DNA from: Gemmatimonadota bacterium | GTDB taxonomy: Bacteria > Gemmatimonadota > Gemmatimonadetes > Longimicrobiales > Gaopeijiaceae | DNA: 50,518 nucleotides | NCBI GenBank assembly: GCA_007125125.1 | Contig: SLDT01000064.1 | Span: 1-50,518, forward strand | Direction: 5' to 3' | Shown here: one piece after another, positions 40,515-49,395 of the stretch | Position numbering within the stretch: position 1 is the stretch's first letter | How the letters are laid out: every line of letters starts with the position of its first letter | Notes under the pieces: model-generated | Database searches by the model: none | Told to the model about the DNA's origin: nothing | What the model saw: the letters and a program-made list of their open reading frames with translations, nothing else | Position numbers and translations under genes: made by a program

Positions 40515-43082
40515 ATGGCGAACGAACAGCACGACCGGTACACCCCCGGCACCGTCGAAGCGAAGTGGCAGGCGCGCTGGGAGAACGAGGGCACGAACAG
40601 CTTCACCCTCGACCGCCTCCGCGCTCCCTCCGACCCCTTCTACAACCTCATGATGTTCCCCTACCCCTCGGCCGAGGGGCTCCACGTCGGGAACATCTAT
40701 GCCTTCACCGGGGCCGACGTCCACGGCCGCTGGCACCGCCTCCAGGGGCGCGACGTCTTCGAGCCCATCGGCTTCGACGCCTTCGGCATCCACTCGGAGA
40801 ACTTCGCCCTCAAGGTCGGCACCCACCCGATGGACCTCATTCCGCGGAACGTGGCGAACTTCACCCGCCAGCTCCGCCGGATCGGGGGAATGTTCGACTG
40901 GAACCACACCGTCGACACCACCTCGCCCGACTACTACCGCTGGACCCAGTGGCTCTTCCTGCAGCTCTTCAAGGGCGGCCTCGCCGAGCGCAAGGAGGCC
41001 CCCGTCAACTGGTGCCCCTCCTGCATGACGGTGCTCGCGAACGAGCAGGTCGTCGGCGGCCTCTGCGAGCGGTGCGACACCCCCGTCGAGCAGCGCCGCA
41101 TCGCCCAGTGGTTCTTCAAGATCAGCGACTTCGCCCCCCGCCTCCTCGAGAACCTCGCCCACATCGACTGGTCCGAGACCACGAAAAAGGCACAGGAGAA
41201 CTGGATCGGCCGGAGCGAGGGCGCGCTCCTCCGCTTCCCGGTCCTCGGCGTCGAGGCCACCCCCGAGCTCGTCCGGAGCGCCACGGAGTCCCCGCAGACG
41301 GAAGGGACCGGCGGGAGCGCCACCGACCCCGGCACCGCGACCGCCGACGCCAGCCAGGAGGAAGGCACCCGCGAGCTCCTCCTCGAGGTGTTCACGACCC
41401 GGCCCGACACGATCTTCGGCGCGTCGTACATGGTGCTCGCGCCGGAGCACCCCCTGGTCGACGCCCTCACCACGCCCGAGCAGGCGCCCGAGGTCGCGGC
41501 CTACCGCGAGCGCGTCGCCCGCATGGACCTCGTGGCCCGCAAGAAGACCGACAAGTCGAAGACCGGCGCCTTCACCGGGGGCTACTGCCGCAATCCGGCC
41601 ACGGGCGAGCGCATCCCCGTCTGGATCGCCGACTACGTCCTCATGGAGTACGGGACCGGCGCGATCATGGCGGTCCCCGGCCACGACGAGCGCGACTTCG
41701 AGTTCGCCACCGAGTTCGGCCTCCCGATCCCCCGCGTCGTCGCGGCCCCCGACGAGACGGCCGACACCCCCCTCGCCGAGGCGTACACCGGCCCCGGCCA
41801 CCTCGTGAACTCGGGCGACTTCGACCGCCTCGAGGTCGAGGAGGCGAAGTCCCGCATCACCGCCTGGCTCGCCGAGCAGGGTCTCGCCGAGGCGCGCGTG
41901 AACTACCGCCTCCACGACTGGTGCATCTCGCGCCAGCGCTACTGGGGGCCCCCGATCCCGATCGTGCACTGCGAGGCGTGCGGCCCCGTCCCCGTCCCCG
42001 AGAGCGAGCTCCCCGTCGTGCTCCCCCGCGTCGAGGACTTCAAGCCCGACGACTCCGGGGTCAGCCCCCTCGCGCGCGTGCGCTCCTGGTACGAGACCGA
42101 GTGCCCCGAGTGCGGCACCCCCGCCCGCCGCGAGACCGACGTCTCCGACACCTTCCTCGACTCCGCCTGGTACTTCCTGCGCTACCCCTCGACCGACCGC
42201 GGCGACGTCGCCTTCGACCCCGAGATCACGCGCACCTGGCTCCCTGTCGACGCCTACATCGGGGGCAACGAGCACGCCGTGCTCCACCTCCTCTACGCGC
42301 GCTTCATCACGATGGCGCTCCACGACCTCGGCCACCTCGACTTCGAGGAGCCCTTCGCCCGCTTCCGCGCACACGGGATGATCATCCGTGAGGGCGCGAA
42401 GATGTCGAAGTCGCGCGGCAACGTCGTCGTCCCCGACCCCATCATCGAGGAGTTCGGCGCCGACACCTTCCGCCTCTACCTCATGTTCCTCGGCCCCTTC
42501 GAGGAGGGCGGAGACTACCGGGACCAGGGCATCCAGGGCCCCTTCGGCTTCCTCAAGCGCCTCTGGGAGACGATCGTTCCCGTCGAGGGGCTCGCCGAGG
42601 GCGACCCCGACCCCGACCTGGAGCGCAAGCTCCACCAGACGATCGAGCAGCTCACCCGCCAGATCCCCGAGCTCGGCTACAACACCTCGATCGCCGCGAT
42701 GATGGAGTACCTGAACGCAGTCCGCACAGGAGGAAGGCAGGCCCGCCGCTCCGAGGTCGAGCCCCTCGTCCCCCTCCTGGCCCCCTTCTGCCCCCACATC
42801 GCCGAGGAGCTCTGGGAGCGCCTCGGCCACGAGGGGAGCATCTTCGAGGGCGCGAACTGGCCCGCCTTCGACCCCGCGCGCCTCGTCGAGGAGACCGTGA
42901 CCCTCGCCGTCCAGGTCAATGGGAAGGTGCGCGGCACCGTTGACCTCCCCGTCGGCACCGACGAGGAGACCGCCCTCGCGAGCGCGCGCGCAGAGCCGAA
43001 CGTGGCCCGCTTCCTCGCCGAGGGCGAGCTGCGCCGCGTCATCTACGTGCCCGACCGCCTCCTCAACCTCGTCGTCGCCTGA
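40515..43082 (+). CDS. leuS: Leucyl-tRNA synthetase
   Basis: Class I synthetase for tRNA-Leu, 855 residues. The HIGH-type motif is FPYPSAEGLHVGN, the zinc-finger region is NWCPSCMTVLANEQ, the editing domain contains FTTRPDTIFGASYMVLAPEH and GYCRNPATGERIPVWIADYV, and KMSKSRGN is near residue 630. A Ser/Thr/Gly-rich insertion (around residues 252-285) interrupts the start of the editing domain, and a short TGGRQARR insertion is near residue 740. ATG 40515 fits the family N-terminus (YTPGTVEAKWQARW). tkt follows after 17 bases made of GAGCCC repeats. Confidence 0.97.
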   Translation: MANEQHDRYTPGTVEAKWQARWENEGTNSFTLDRLRAPSDPFYNLMMFPYPSAEGLHVGNIYAFTGADVHGRWHRLQGRDVFEPIGFDAFGIHSENFALKVGTHPMDLIPRNVANFTRQLRRIGGMFDWNHTVDTTSPDYYRWTQWLFLQLFKGGLAERKEAPVNWCPSCMTVLANEQVVGGLCERCDTPVEQRRIAQWFFKISDFAPRLLENLAHIDWSETTKKAQENWIGRSEGALLRFPVLGVEATPELVRSATESPQTEGTGGSATDPGTATADASQEEGTRELLLEVFTTRPDTIFGASYMVLAPEHPLVDALTTPEQAPEVAAYRERVARMDLVARKKTDKSKTGAFTGGYCRNPATGERIPVWIADYVLMEYGTGAIMAVPGHDERDFEFATEFGLPIPRVVAAPDETADTPLAEAYTGPGHLVNSGDFDRLEVEEAKSRITAWLAEQGLAEARVNYRLHDWCISRQRYWGPPIPIVHCEACGPVPVPESELPVVLPRVEDFKPDDSGVSPLARVRSWYETECPECGTPARRETDVSDTFLDSAWYFLRYPSTDRGDVAFDPEITRTWLPVDAYIGGNEHAVLHLLYARFITMALHDLGHLDFEEPFARFRAHGMIIREGAKMSKSRGNVVVPDPIIEEFGADTFRLYLMFLGPFEEGGDYRDQGIQGPFGFLKRLWETIVPVEGLAEGDPDPDLERKLHQTIEQLTRQIPELGYNTSIAAMMEYLNAVRTGGRQARRSEVEPLVPLLAPFCPHIAEELWERLGHEGSIFEGANWPAFDPARLVEETVTLAVQVNGKVRGTVDLPVGTDEETALASARAEPNVARFLAEGELRRVIYVPDRLLNLVVA

Positions 43083-43099
43083 GCCCGAGCCCGAGCCCG

Positions 43100-45130
43100 A
43101 TGCCCGACTTCCATTCGCGCGAGACCCGCCTCGCGATCGATGCCATCCGCGTCCTCTCCATGGACGCGGTCCAGCAGGCGAACTCCGGCCACCCCGGCAC
43201 CCCGATGGCACTGGCCCCGGCGGGCTGGCTCCTCTGGCGCCACCACCTGAGGCACAACCCGGCGAACCCCGCCTGGGTCGACCGCGACCGCTTCGTGCTC
43301 TCGGTCGGGCATGCCTCGATGCTCCTGTACTCCCTCCTCCACCTCTCGGGCTACGAGCTCACCCTCGACGAGATCCGGAACTTCCGGCAGTGGGGGAGCC
43401 CCACGGCGGGCCACCCCGAGGCGCACGAGCACCCCGCGATCGAGACCACGACCGGGCCCCTCGGCCAGGGGGTCGCGAACTCCGTCGGGATGGCGCTCGC
43501 CGAACGCTGGCTCGCCGCGCGCTTCAACCGCCCCGACCACACGATCGTCGACCACTTCACCTACGCCTTCTGCTCCGACGGCGACCTCATGGAGGGGATC
43601 TCCCACGAGGCCGCCGAACTCGCGGGGCACCTCGGGCTCGGCAAGCTGATCTGGGTCTTCGACGACAACGAGATCACGATCGAGGGCTCGACCGACCTCG
43701 CCTCCTCGACGAACCAGCTCCGCCGCTTCGAGGGCTACGGCTGGCACATCGAGCGGGTCGCCGACGGAAACGACCTCGTCGCCCTCGACGACGCGCTCCG
43801 GCGGGCACGGGAGGTCACAGACCGCCCCTCCCTCATCGCGCTCCGCACGACGATCGCCTGGGGAAGCCCCGGCAAGGCCGGCACCGCCGACGCCCACGGC
43901 GCCCCCCTCGGCGAGGACGAGATCCGTCGCACGAAGGAGAACCTCGGCTACCCGAGCCTCGAGCCCTTCCATGTGACCGACCAGGCCCGCGCCGACTGGG
44001 CCGCCTGCACCCCGCGTGGTGCCGAACTGGAAGAAGGGTGGCACGCCCGCCACCGCGCCTGGGCCGAGGCCCACCCCGAGGCCGCCGCCGAGTTCGAGGC
44101 GATGATGGCCGGAAGACTCCCCGAGGGGTGGGAAGGGGCCCTCGAACCCTTCCTCCGTGTCGAAGCGGGGACGAAGGAGGCGACCCGCGGGAGCTCGGGC
44201 AAGGTGCTCCAGGCGCTGGCCGCCGCGATCCCGAACCTGATCGGGGGCTCGGCCGACCTGGGTCCCTCGAACAAGACCGAGCTGAAGGGCGAGGGCTCGC
44301 TCCAGGCCGACAACCCCTCGGGGCGCAACCTCCACTTCGGGGTGCGCGAGCACGCGATGGGGGGAATCCTGAACGGGATGGCGCTCCACGGGGGCGTGCG
44401 CGTGTACGGGGGGACCTTCCTGATCTTCTCGGACTACATGCGCCCCTCGATCCGGCTCGCGGCCCTCATGGGGGTGCCGGTGAAGTACGTGTTCACGCAC
44501 GACTCGATCGGGCTCGGGGAGGACGGACCCACCCACCAGCCCATCGAGCACCTCCTCGCGCTGCGGGCGATCCCGGGGCTCATGGACCTGCGTCCGGCCG
44601 ACATGGTCGAGACGGCGTGGGCCTGGCGGCTCGCCCTCGAGCGGGGCGACGGGCCGGCCTTTCTCTCGCTCACGCGGCAGGGCGTGCCCGCCCTCGACCG
44701 GAGCCGCTGCCCGGATCCGGACGGGGTGCGACGCGGGGGGTACGTCTTCCGCGAGGCCGACGGGGGCGAGCCCGAACTCATCCTGATCGGGTCGGGCTCG
44801 GAGCTCCACCTCGCGGTCGAGGCGGCCGAGGCGCTCGAGGGCGAGGGGCGGCGGGTGCGGGTCGTGAGCCTTCCCTCCTGGCACCTCTTCGCGCGGCAGG
44901 ACGAGGCGTGGCGGCGCTCGGTGCTCCCCCCGGCCGTGCGGGCGCGGGTCTCCGTCGAGGCGGGGACGACGCTCGGCTGGGAGCGCTGGATCGGCTCCGA
45001 GGGGATCGCCGTCGGAATCGACCGCTTCGGCGCCTCGGCCCCCGCGCCCGTCCTGTACCGCAAATTCGGGGTCACCGCGGCGCAGGTCGCCGAGCGGGCC
45101 CGGAGCCTCCTCGGCTCGCAGGCGGGGTAA
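43100..45130 (+). CDS. tkt: Transketolase
   Basis: Thiamin-diphosphate enzyme of the pentose phosphate pathway, 676 residues. The N-terminal domain shows DAVQQANSGHPGTPMALAP and the cofactor site CSDGDLMEGISHEAAELAG then DDNEITIEGSTDL. The Pyr domain has GVREHAMGGILNGMALHGG and DSIGLGEDGPTHQPIEHL (catalytic region), and the C-terminal domain ends PVLYRKFGVTAAQVAERA. It is probably co-transcribed with leuS, a chance pairing as far as pathway goes. Confidence 0.97.
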   Translation: MPDFHSRETRLAIDAIRVLSMDAVQQANSGHPGTPMALAPAGWLLWRHHLRHNPANPAWVDRDRFVLSVGHASMLLYSLLHLSGYELTLDEIRNFRQWGSPTAGHPEAHEHPAIETTTGPLGQGVANSVGMALAERWLAARFNRPDHTIVDHFTYAFCSDGDLMEGISHEAAELAGHLGLGKLIWVFDDNEITIEGSTDLASSTNQLRRFEGYGWHIERVADGNDLVALDDALRRAREVTDRPSLIALRTTIAWGSPGKAGTADAHGAPLGEDEIRRTKENLGYPSLEPFHVTDQARADWAACTPRGAELEEGWHARHRAWAEAHPEAAAEFEAMMAGRLPEGWEGALEPFLRVEAGTKEATRGSSGKVLQALAAAIPNLIGGSADLGPSNKTELKGEGSLQADNPSGRNLHFGVREHAMGGILNGMALHGGVRVYGGTFLIFSDYMRPSIRLAALMGVPVKYVFTHDSIGLGEDGPTHQPIEHLLALRAIPGLMDLRPADMVETAWAWRLALERGDGPAFLSLTRQGVPALDRSRCPDPDGVRRGGYVFREADGGEPELILIGSGSELHLAVEAAEALEGEGRRVRVVSLPSWHLFARQDEAWRRSVLPPAVRARVSVEAGTTLGWERWIGSEGIAVGIDRFGASAPAPVLYRKFGVTAAQVAERARSLLGSQAG

Positions 45131-45235
45131 TCGGGGGCGCACCCCGTTGCCCTGCCCGATGAACCTGTACAGATTCAGGGCTTTGCCGCACGATTCCGAC
45201 GCCCTCAGGGGAAGATCGACCCGAACCCGGTAGTC

Positions 45236-45850
45236 ATGTCCGCGACCGCGCGCGTTCAGACCGAAAAGGACCCGAGTCCCCGGGGAGAAGAGGGCCGTTG
45301 GGCGCGCACGATCGCTCTCGCCCTCCTCTTTGCGGCGTTCTGGTTCGTGTTCTCGGGGCGCTTCGGCCTGCAGTACTTCGTGTTCATGGCCTGTTCCGTC
45401 GGTCTCGTTCTCTGGATGAACCCGGAGCGTCCCTTTCGGGGCACGGATCTCTCGCGGGGCGCCGGGCTCACCGGGCGGATTCGCTCGGGGGTGGCGCTCG
45501 TGCGGTACCTCGTCTGGCTCGTCTGGAACGTCTTCAAGGCGAACATCGAGGTCGCGGCCATGATCCTGCATCCGCGCCTCCCGATCCGGCCGCGCCTGCT
45601 GCGGTTCTCGACGACTCTCGAGAACGAGGTGGCTCAGGTGCTCGTGGCGAACTCGATCACCCTGACGCCCGGCACGGTCACGATCGATGTGAAGGGGCAG
45701 GAATACCTCGTCCATGCCATCCACCCCGACTCGGTGAGCGCGATCGCGGAGGGTCACGTCCAGAACGTGGTGGCCCCGATCTTCGGTGAAGCAGCCGATC
45801 CGGTGCCCGAGATCGAGTGGGCGTGGTCGCTCGAGGAGTTCGAGCAATGA
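45236..45850 (+). CDS. mrpE: Mrp antiporter subunit E
   Basis: A 204-residue MnhE/MrpE subunit. Two membrane segments near the start (TIALALLFAAFWFVFSGRFG and FMACSVGLVLWMN), then VALVRYLVWLVWNVFKANIE, and the soluble C-terminal part with NSITLTPGTVTIDVKGQEYL, the family hallmark. It opens an operon in which nearly every stop overlaps or touches the next start. A 105-base gap separates it from tkt; no convincing promoter is seen. Confidence 0.92.
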   Translation: MSATARVQTEKDPSPRGEEGRWARTIALALLFAAFWFVFSGRFGLQYFVFMACSVGLVLWMNPERPFRGTDLSRGAGLTGRIRSGVALVRYLVWLVWNVFKANIEVAAMILHPRLPIRPRLLRFSTTLENEVAQVLVANSITLTPGTVTIDVKGQEYLVHAIHPDSVSAIAEGHVQNVVAPIFGEAADPVPEIEWAWSLEEFEQ

Positions 45851-46152
45851 CGGGCTTCCTCCTCGGCCTCTCGATCTTCATCTGTTTCCTGATCGGCCTG
45901 AACTTCATCCGGGTGTTCCGGGGGCCGCTCATCTACGACCGGCTCCTCGGGGTCGGGGCGATCGGGACGAACGCGGTGCTCCTCCTGGCGCTCCTCGGCT
46001 ACATCTACGGGCGCCCGGATGGCTTTCTCGACCTCGCGATCACGTACGCGATCCTGAACTTCATCGGGGTCGTTGCGGTCGCGAAGTTCCTGGAGGTCCG
46101 CGGCGACCGGTCACGCTCGCGGTGGACCCGGGCCGGAGGAGATAGCCAGTGA
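45847..46152 (+). CDS. mrpF: Mrp antiporter subunit F
   Basis: A 101-residue membrane protein with three helices; the conserved FIRVFRGPLIYDRLLGVGAI (RGP..DR) and LDLAITYAILNFIGVVAVAK identify MrpF/MnhF. The ATG overlaps the mrpE stop (ATGA). Confidence 0.92.
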   Translation: MTGFLLGLSIFICFLIGLNFIRVFRGPLIYDRLLGVGAIGTNAVLLLALLGYIYGRPDGFLDLAITYAILNFIGVVAVAKFLEVRGDRSRSRWTRAGGDSQ

Positions 46153-46529
46153 TCCTGGATTCGCTCGCGATCGTGGCGCTCGTCGTGGGTGCCTTCTTCC
46201 TCCTGGTGAGCTCGGTGGGGCTGCTCCGACTCCCGGACTTCCTCTCGCGCGCTCACGCGGTGGGGAAGTCCGACACGCTGGGATCGCTGCTGGTCCTGAT
46301 CGGGCTGATCCTGCATGCCGGGGTGAGCCTGGACACCGGGAAGCTGCTCCTGATCGTGGTCTTCATCGCGGTGACCAACCCCACCGGGATCCACACGCTC
46401 GCGCGCGCAGCCCTGCGGGCGGGAGCCGAGTTCTGGGTCAGCGACGAGGACCGTGCCGAAGCCAGTGGAACGGCTCCGGCGCCACGGACGGGCGCAGCCC
46501 CCGAACCGGAGAGGGGGATGGGACGGTGA
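46149..46529 (+). CDS. mrpG: Mrp antiporter subunit G
   Basis: A 126-residue MnhG/MrpG subunit: VGAFFLLVSSVGLLRLPDFL, SRAHAVGKSDTLGSLLVLIG and VFIAVTNPTGIHTLARAAL. A Pro/Glu-rich C-terminal tail extends past the membrane part. The start is GTG overlapping mrpF (GTGA). Confidence 0.92.
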   Translation: MILDSLAIVALVVGAFFLLVSSVGLLRLPDFLSRAHAVGKSDTLGSLLVLIGLILHAGVSLDTGKLLLIVVFIAVTNPTGIHTLARAALRAGAEFWVSDEDRAEASGTAPAPRTGAAPEPERGMGR

Positions 46530-46771
46530 TCCTCGAACTCGACTTCTGGCTCATGATCGTCCTGATCATGTTTGCGATCCTTGCACTCGAGGTGAAGGAC
46601 CTCCTCGCCGCAGTGGGGGTGCTGACCGGGTACAGCTTCCTGATCGCGCTCCTCTTCTCGGCACTCGGGGCCCCCGACGTGGCGCTGACGGAGGCCGCAC
46701 TCGGAGCCGCCCTGACGGGGGTTCTCCTCCTTGCGTCGCTCACCTTCATGAACCGGAACTCGAAGGACTGA
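46526..46771 (+). CDS. MbhD-like subunit (DUF4040, split MrpA part)
   Basis: An 81-residue membrane protein with three helices: LDFWLMIVLIMFAILALEVK, LLAAVGVLTGYSFLIALLFS and PDVALTEAALGAALTGVLLL. The APDVALTEAALG block is the DUF4040 signature that in canonical MrpA forms part of its C-terminal extension and in archaeal Mbh is a separate subunit D. GTG start overlapping the mrpG stop. Confidence 0.85.
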   Translation: MILELDFWLMIVLIMFAILALEVKDLLAAVGVLTGYSFLIALLFSALGAPDVALTEAALGAALTGVLLLASLTFMNRNSKD

Positions 46772-47073
46772 TGCGCATTCTCGGCTTCGTCCTGATCGTC
46801 GTTCTCGGCGTCGTCCTGGTCTGGGGAATCGGGGACCTTCCGGAACGGGGCGACCCGCAGGCCCCCGCGCCCACGCACGTGGCGAGCTACTACATCGAGA
46901 ACGCGCTCGACGACTCGAACACACCGAATTTCGTCACGGCCGTGCTTGCCGACTACCGGGCCTACGACACCTTCGGCGAGGCGGTCGTCGTCGTGACGGC
47001 CGCCCTGGCCTGCCTCCTGATTCTCCTTCGCCGGCGCGAGGACGAGGTCGAGGTCGAGGAGGAGTCCCGATGA
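46771..47073 (+). CDS. MbhE-like subunit (split MrpA part)
   Basis: A 100-residue protein: one N-terminal helix (ILGFVLIVVLGVVLVWGIGD), then VASYYIENALDDSNTPNFVT with AVLADYRAYDTFGEAVVVV, the MbhE/MrpA-C signature (NFVTAVL..YRA.DT.GE), and a charged Glu-rich tail. Its ATG shares one base with the preceding stop (TGATG). Confidence 0.85.
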   Translation: MRILGFVLIVVLGVVLVWGIGDLPERGDPQAPAPTHVASYYIENALDDSNTPNFVTAVLADYRAYDTFGEAVVVVTAALACLLILLRRREDEVEVEEESR

Positions 47074-47504
47074 CCGGGCGTTTCGAGTCAGTCTTTCTCG
47101 ATGTGGTCACGCGGGCGATGGTTCCCCTCATCCAGGTCTTCGCCTTCTACATCATCACGCACGGCCACTACTCGCCGGGAGGGGGCTTCCAGGGCGGAGT
47201 CATGCTCGCTGCCTCGATCATCCTCCTGCGGATCGCCCTCGGCGAGGAGTCGTACCGGCGCTTTCCACGCGAGGCAGGGATCTGGATCGCCGGCGTCGCG
47301 ACGCTGCTGTTCACCCTCCTCGGCTTCGTCTCGATCCTCTTCGGAGGCAACTTTCTCGAGTACGCCTATGTCGTGCCCGGGATGGACGCCGTCGAACTCC
47401 GCTACTGGGGGATCTTCTTTGCCGAGGTCTTCATCGGATTCCTGGTCTGGGGTGCCCTCGTGGCCATCTATGATGCCCTTGTGACGGGGGGGGTCGAGGC
47501 ATGA
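47070..47504 (+). CDS. mrpB: Mrp antiporter subunit B
   Basis: A 144-residue MnhB-domain subunit with four helices. HGHYSPGGGFQGGVMLAASI is the diagnostic MrpB motif; FAFYIITHG precedes it, and EVFIGFLVWGALVAIYDAL closes the protein. ATGA overlaps on both sides. Confidence 0.93.
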   Translation: MTGRFESVFLDVVTRAMVPLIQVFAFYIITHGHYSPGGGFQGGVMLAASIILLRIALGEESYRRFPREAGIWIAGVATLLFTLLGFVSILFGGNFLEYAYVVPGMDAVELRYWGIFFAEVFIGFLVWGALVAIYDALVTGGVEA

Positions 47505-47878
47505 CCGTCGAGTTCCTGCAGGGGCACTACCCTTACGTCCTCGTCATTGTCCTCCTCCTGATCGGACTCTACGGGATGACGCTCAAGGGCAACCTCCTGA
47601 AGAAGCTGATCGGGATGACGATCTTCCAGACCTCGATCTATCTCTTCTTCATCCAGGGTGCGGTGAAGACGAATGCGACGATCCCGGTCTTCTCACCCGA
47701 GCTGGGCCCGGGGGCCGAGAACTACATGAACCCCCTCCCGCAGGTCATCGTCCTCACCGCGATCGTGGTCGGGGTGGCGATCACCGGGGTGGCGCTCTCC
47801 CTGCTCCTCGTGACACAGCAACGCTACGGCACGATCGAAGAAGACGAGATCCTCGAACAGATGAGGCAAGCGGAGTGA
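47501..47878 (+). CDS. mrpC: Mrp antiporter subunit C (NuoK-like)
   Basis: A 125-residue NuoK-family subunit with three helices: YVLVIVLLLIGLYGMTLKGN, KLIGMTIFQTSIYLFFIQGA and PQVIVLTAIVVGVAITGVAL. The MNPLPQVIVLTAIVVG block is typical of MrpC. Start overlaps mrpB. Confidence 0.93.
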   Translation: MTVEFLQGHYPYVLVIVLLLIGLYGMTLKGNLLKKLIGMTIFQTSIYLFFIQGAVKTNATIPVFSPELGPGAENYMNPLPQVIVLTAIVVGVAITGVALSLLLVTQQRYGTIEEDEILEQMRQAE

Positions 47879-49392
47879 GCCAGACCCCGGTTCTCATTCC
47901 CGCCCTCCTCCTCCTCTCAGCCCTCTTCAGCCTTCTCTTCGGGCTGAGGAGCGCTCGGCTCGGGCACCTCGTCGCAGTTCTGGGAGTGCTCGGCTCCTTC
48001 CTGACTGCAGTGGCCGGAGCCTTCGGGGTCATCACGGGCGGAGAGGCGATCCGCTACGCGATGGGCGGTTGGATTCCCCCGATCGGGATCGAGCTGGTCC
48101 TCGACCACCTCTCGGTCTTCATGACCCTCCTGATCACCTTCATCGGGCTCGTGGTCATCGTCTACGCCCCGCGCTCCCTCCACTTCGAGGCACCGGGCAA
48201 GGCCGCCTTCGCCTGGCCCGCGATCGTGCTCCTCCTGGCCGGACTCTCGGGGGTCAGCCTCACGGGCGACCTCTTCAACCTCTACGTCTTCCTGGAGATC
48301 TCGGCACTCGCGGCGTACGCCCTCCTTGCGATCGGAGGAAAGGCCGCCCCGGTGGCGACCCTCCGCTACCTCATCGTGGGGGCGGCCGGCGGAGGCTTCT
48401 ACCTGCTCGGGGTCGGCTTCCTGTACTTCACGGCCGGCACGGTGAACATGGCCGATCTGGCCAGTCGGCTTCCGGAACTCGTCGAGAATCGAGCCGTGGT
48501 GTCCGCGGCGCTTCTCCTCGTGCTCGGCCTGGCGCTCAAGATGGCGCTCTTCCCGATGCACTTCTGGCTCCCCGACGTCTACACGCACGCCCCCTCGGCA
48601 GTCTCCGGGATGATCGCCCCGATCATGACGAAGGTCTCGGCCTACGCGATCATCCGGCTCTTCCTCGACGTCTTCCCCCCGGGGTACTTCACCGAGGCTC
48701 TGCCGATCGCATCCACGATCGGCTGGCTCTCGGCGGCGGGCATCGTGTACGGATCGGTCCTAGCCGTGGCCCAGCACGACTACAGGCGCATGCTCGCCTA
48801 CTCCTCGGTCGGGCAGATCGCCTACGTGGGTCTCGGGATCGGACTCGCGAACCCGATCGGGCTCATCGGGGGACTCCTGCACATGGTGAACCATGCTCTC
48901 ATGAAGAGCGTGCTCTTCCTGATCGGGGGAGCGATTCGCCTTCGCACCGGCGTGACGCGCATTCCGGACATGAAGGGCCTCGGGCGAAGCATGCCCTGGA
49001 CCATGGCCACCTTCGCGATTGCGGCACTTGCCATGGTCGGGATCCCTCCGACCGCGGGCTTCTTCTCGAAGTGGTACCTCCTCCTCGGGACGATCGAGGC
49101 GGGTAACGCCTGGTGGTTCGGCGTCATCCTCATCTCGTCGCTCCTCTCGGGGGTCTACTTCTTCCGCGTCGTCGAGATGATCTACCGCGACCCGGCGGTC
49201 GACCCGGCCGAGCGGGAGGAGGCCGACGCCGCCGGCCGCGAGCGCCCCCCCCTGCAGCCCGGGGGCGAGCCGCCCGCTTCGCTCCTCGGCCCGATCCTGA
49301 TCCTCGGCGTCGCGATCCTCGCCGTCGGGATCTTCAACGTGCTCATCGTGGGGGCGCTCCTGACGCACGCCGTCGCGCCCCTCGGAGGCTGA
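47875..49392 (+). CDS. mrpD: Mrp antiporter subunit D (NuoM/N-like)
   Basis: A 505-residue proton-channel-like subunit with about 14 helices. LTGDLFNLYVFLEISALAAY carries the key Glu of helix 5, LKMALFPMHFWLPDVYTHAP the conserved Lys, and VNHALMKSVLFLIGGAI the helix-10/12 region with His and Lys. A charged cytoplasmic loop (DPAEREEADAAGRERPPLQP) precedes the last helix. GTG start overlapping mrpC. Confidence 0.94.
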   Translation: MSQTPVLIPALLLLSALFSLLFGLRSARLGHLVAVLGVLGSFLTAVAGAFGVITGGEAIRYAMGGWIPPIGIELVLDHLSVFMTLLITFIGLVVIVYAPRSLHFEAPGKAAFAWPAIVLLLAGLSGVSLTGDLFNLYVFLEISALAAYALLAIGGKAAPVATLRYLIVGAAGGGFYLLGVGFLYFTAGTVNMADLASRLPELVENRAVVSAALLLVLGLALKMALFPMHFWLPDVYTHAPSAVSGMIAPIMTKVSAYAIIRLFLDVFPPGYFTEALPIASTIGWLSAAGIVYGSVLAVAQHDYRRMLAYSSVGQIAYVGLGIGLANPIGLIGGLLHMVNHALMKSVLFLIGGAIRLRTGVTRIPDMKGLGRSMPWTMATFAIAALAMVGIPPTAGFFSKWYLLLGTIEAGNAWWFGVILISSLLSGVYFFRVVEMIYRDPAVDPAEREEADAAGRERPPLQPGGEPPASLLGPILILGVAILAVGIFNVLIVGALLTHAVAPLGG

Positions 49393-49395
49393 CCG

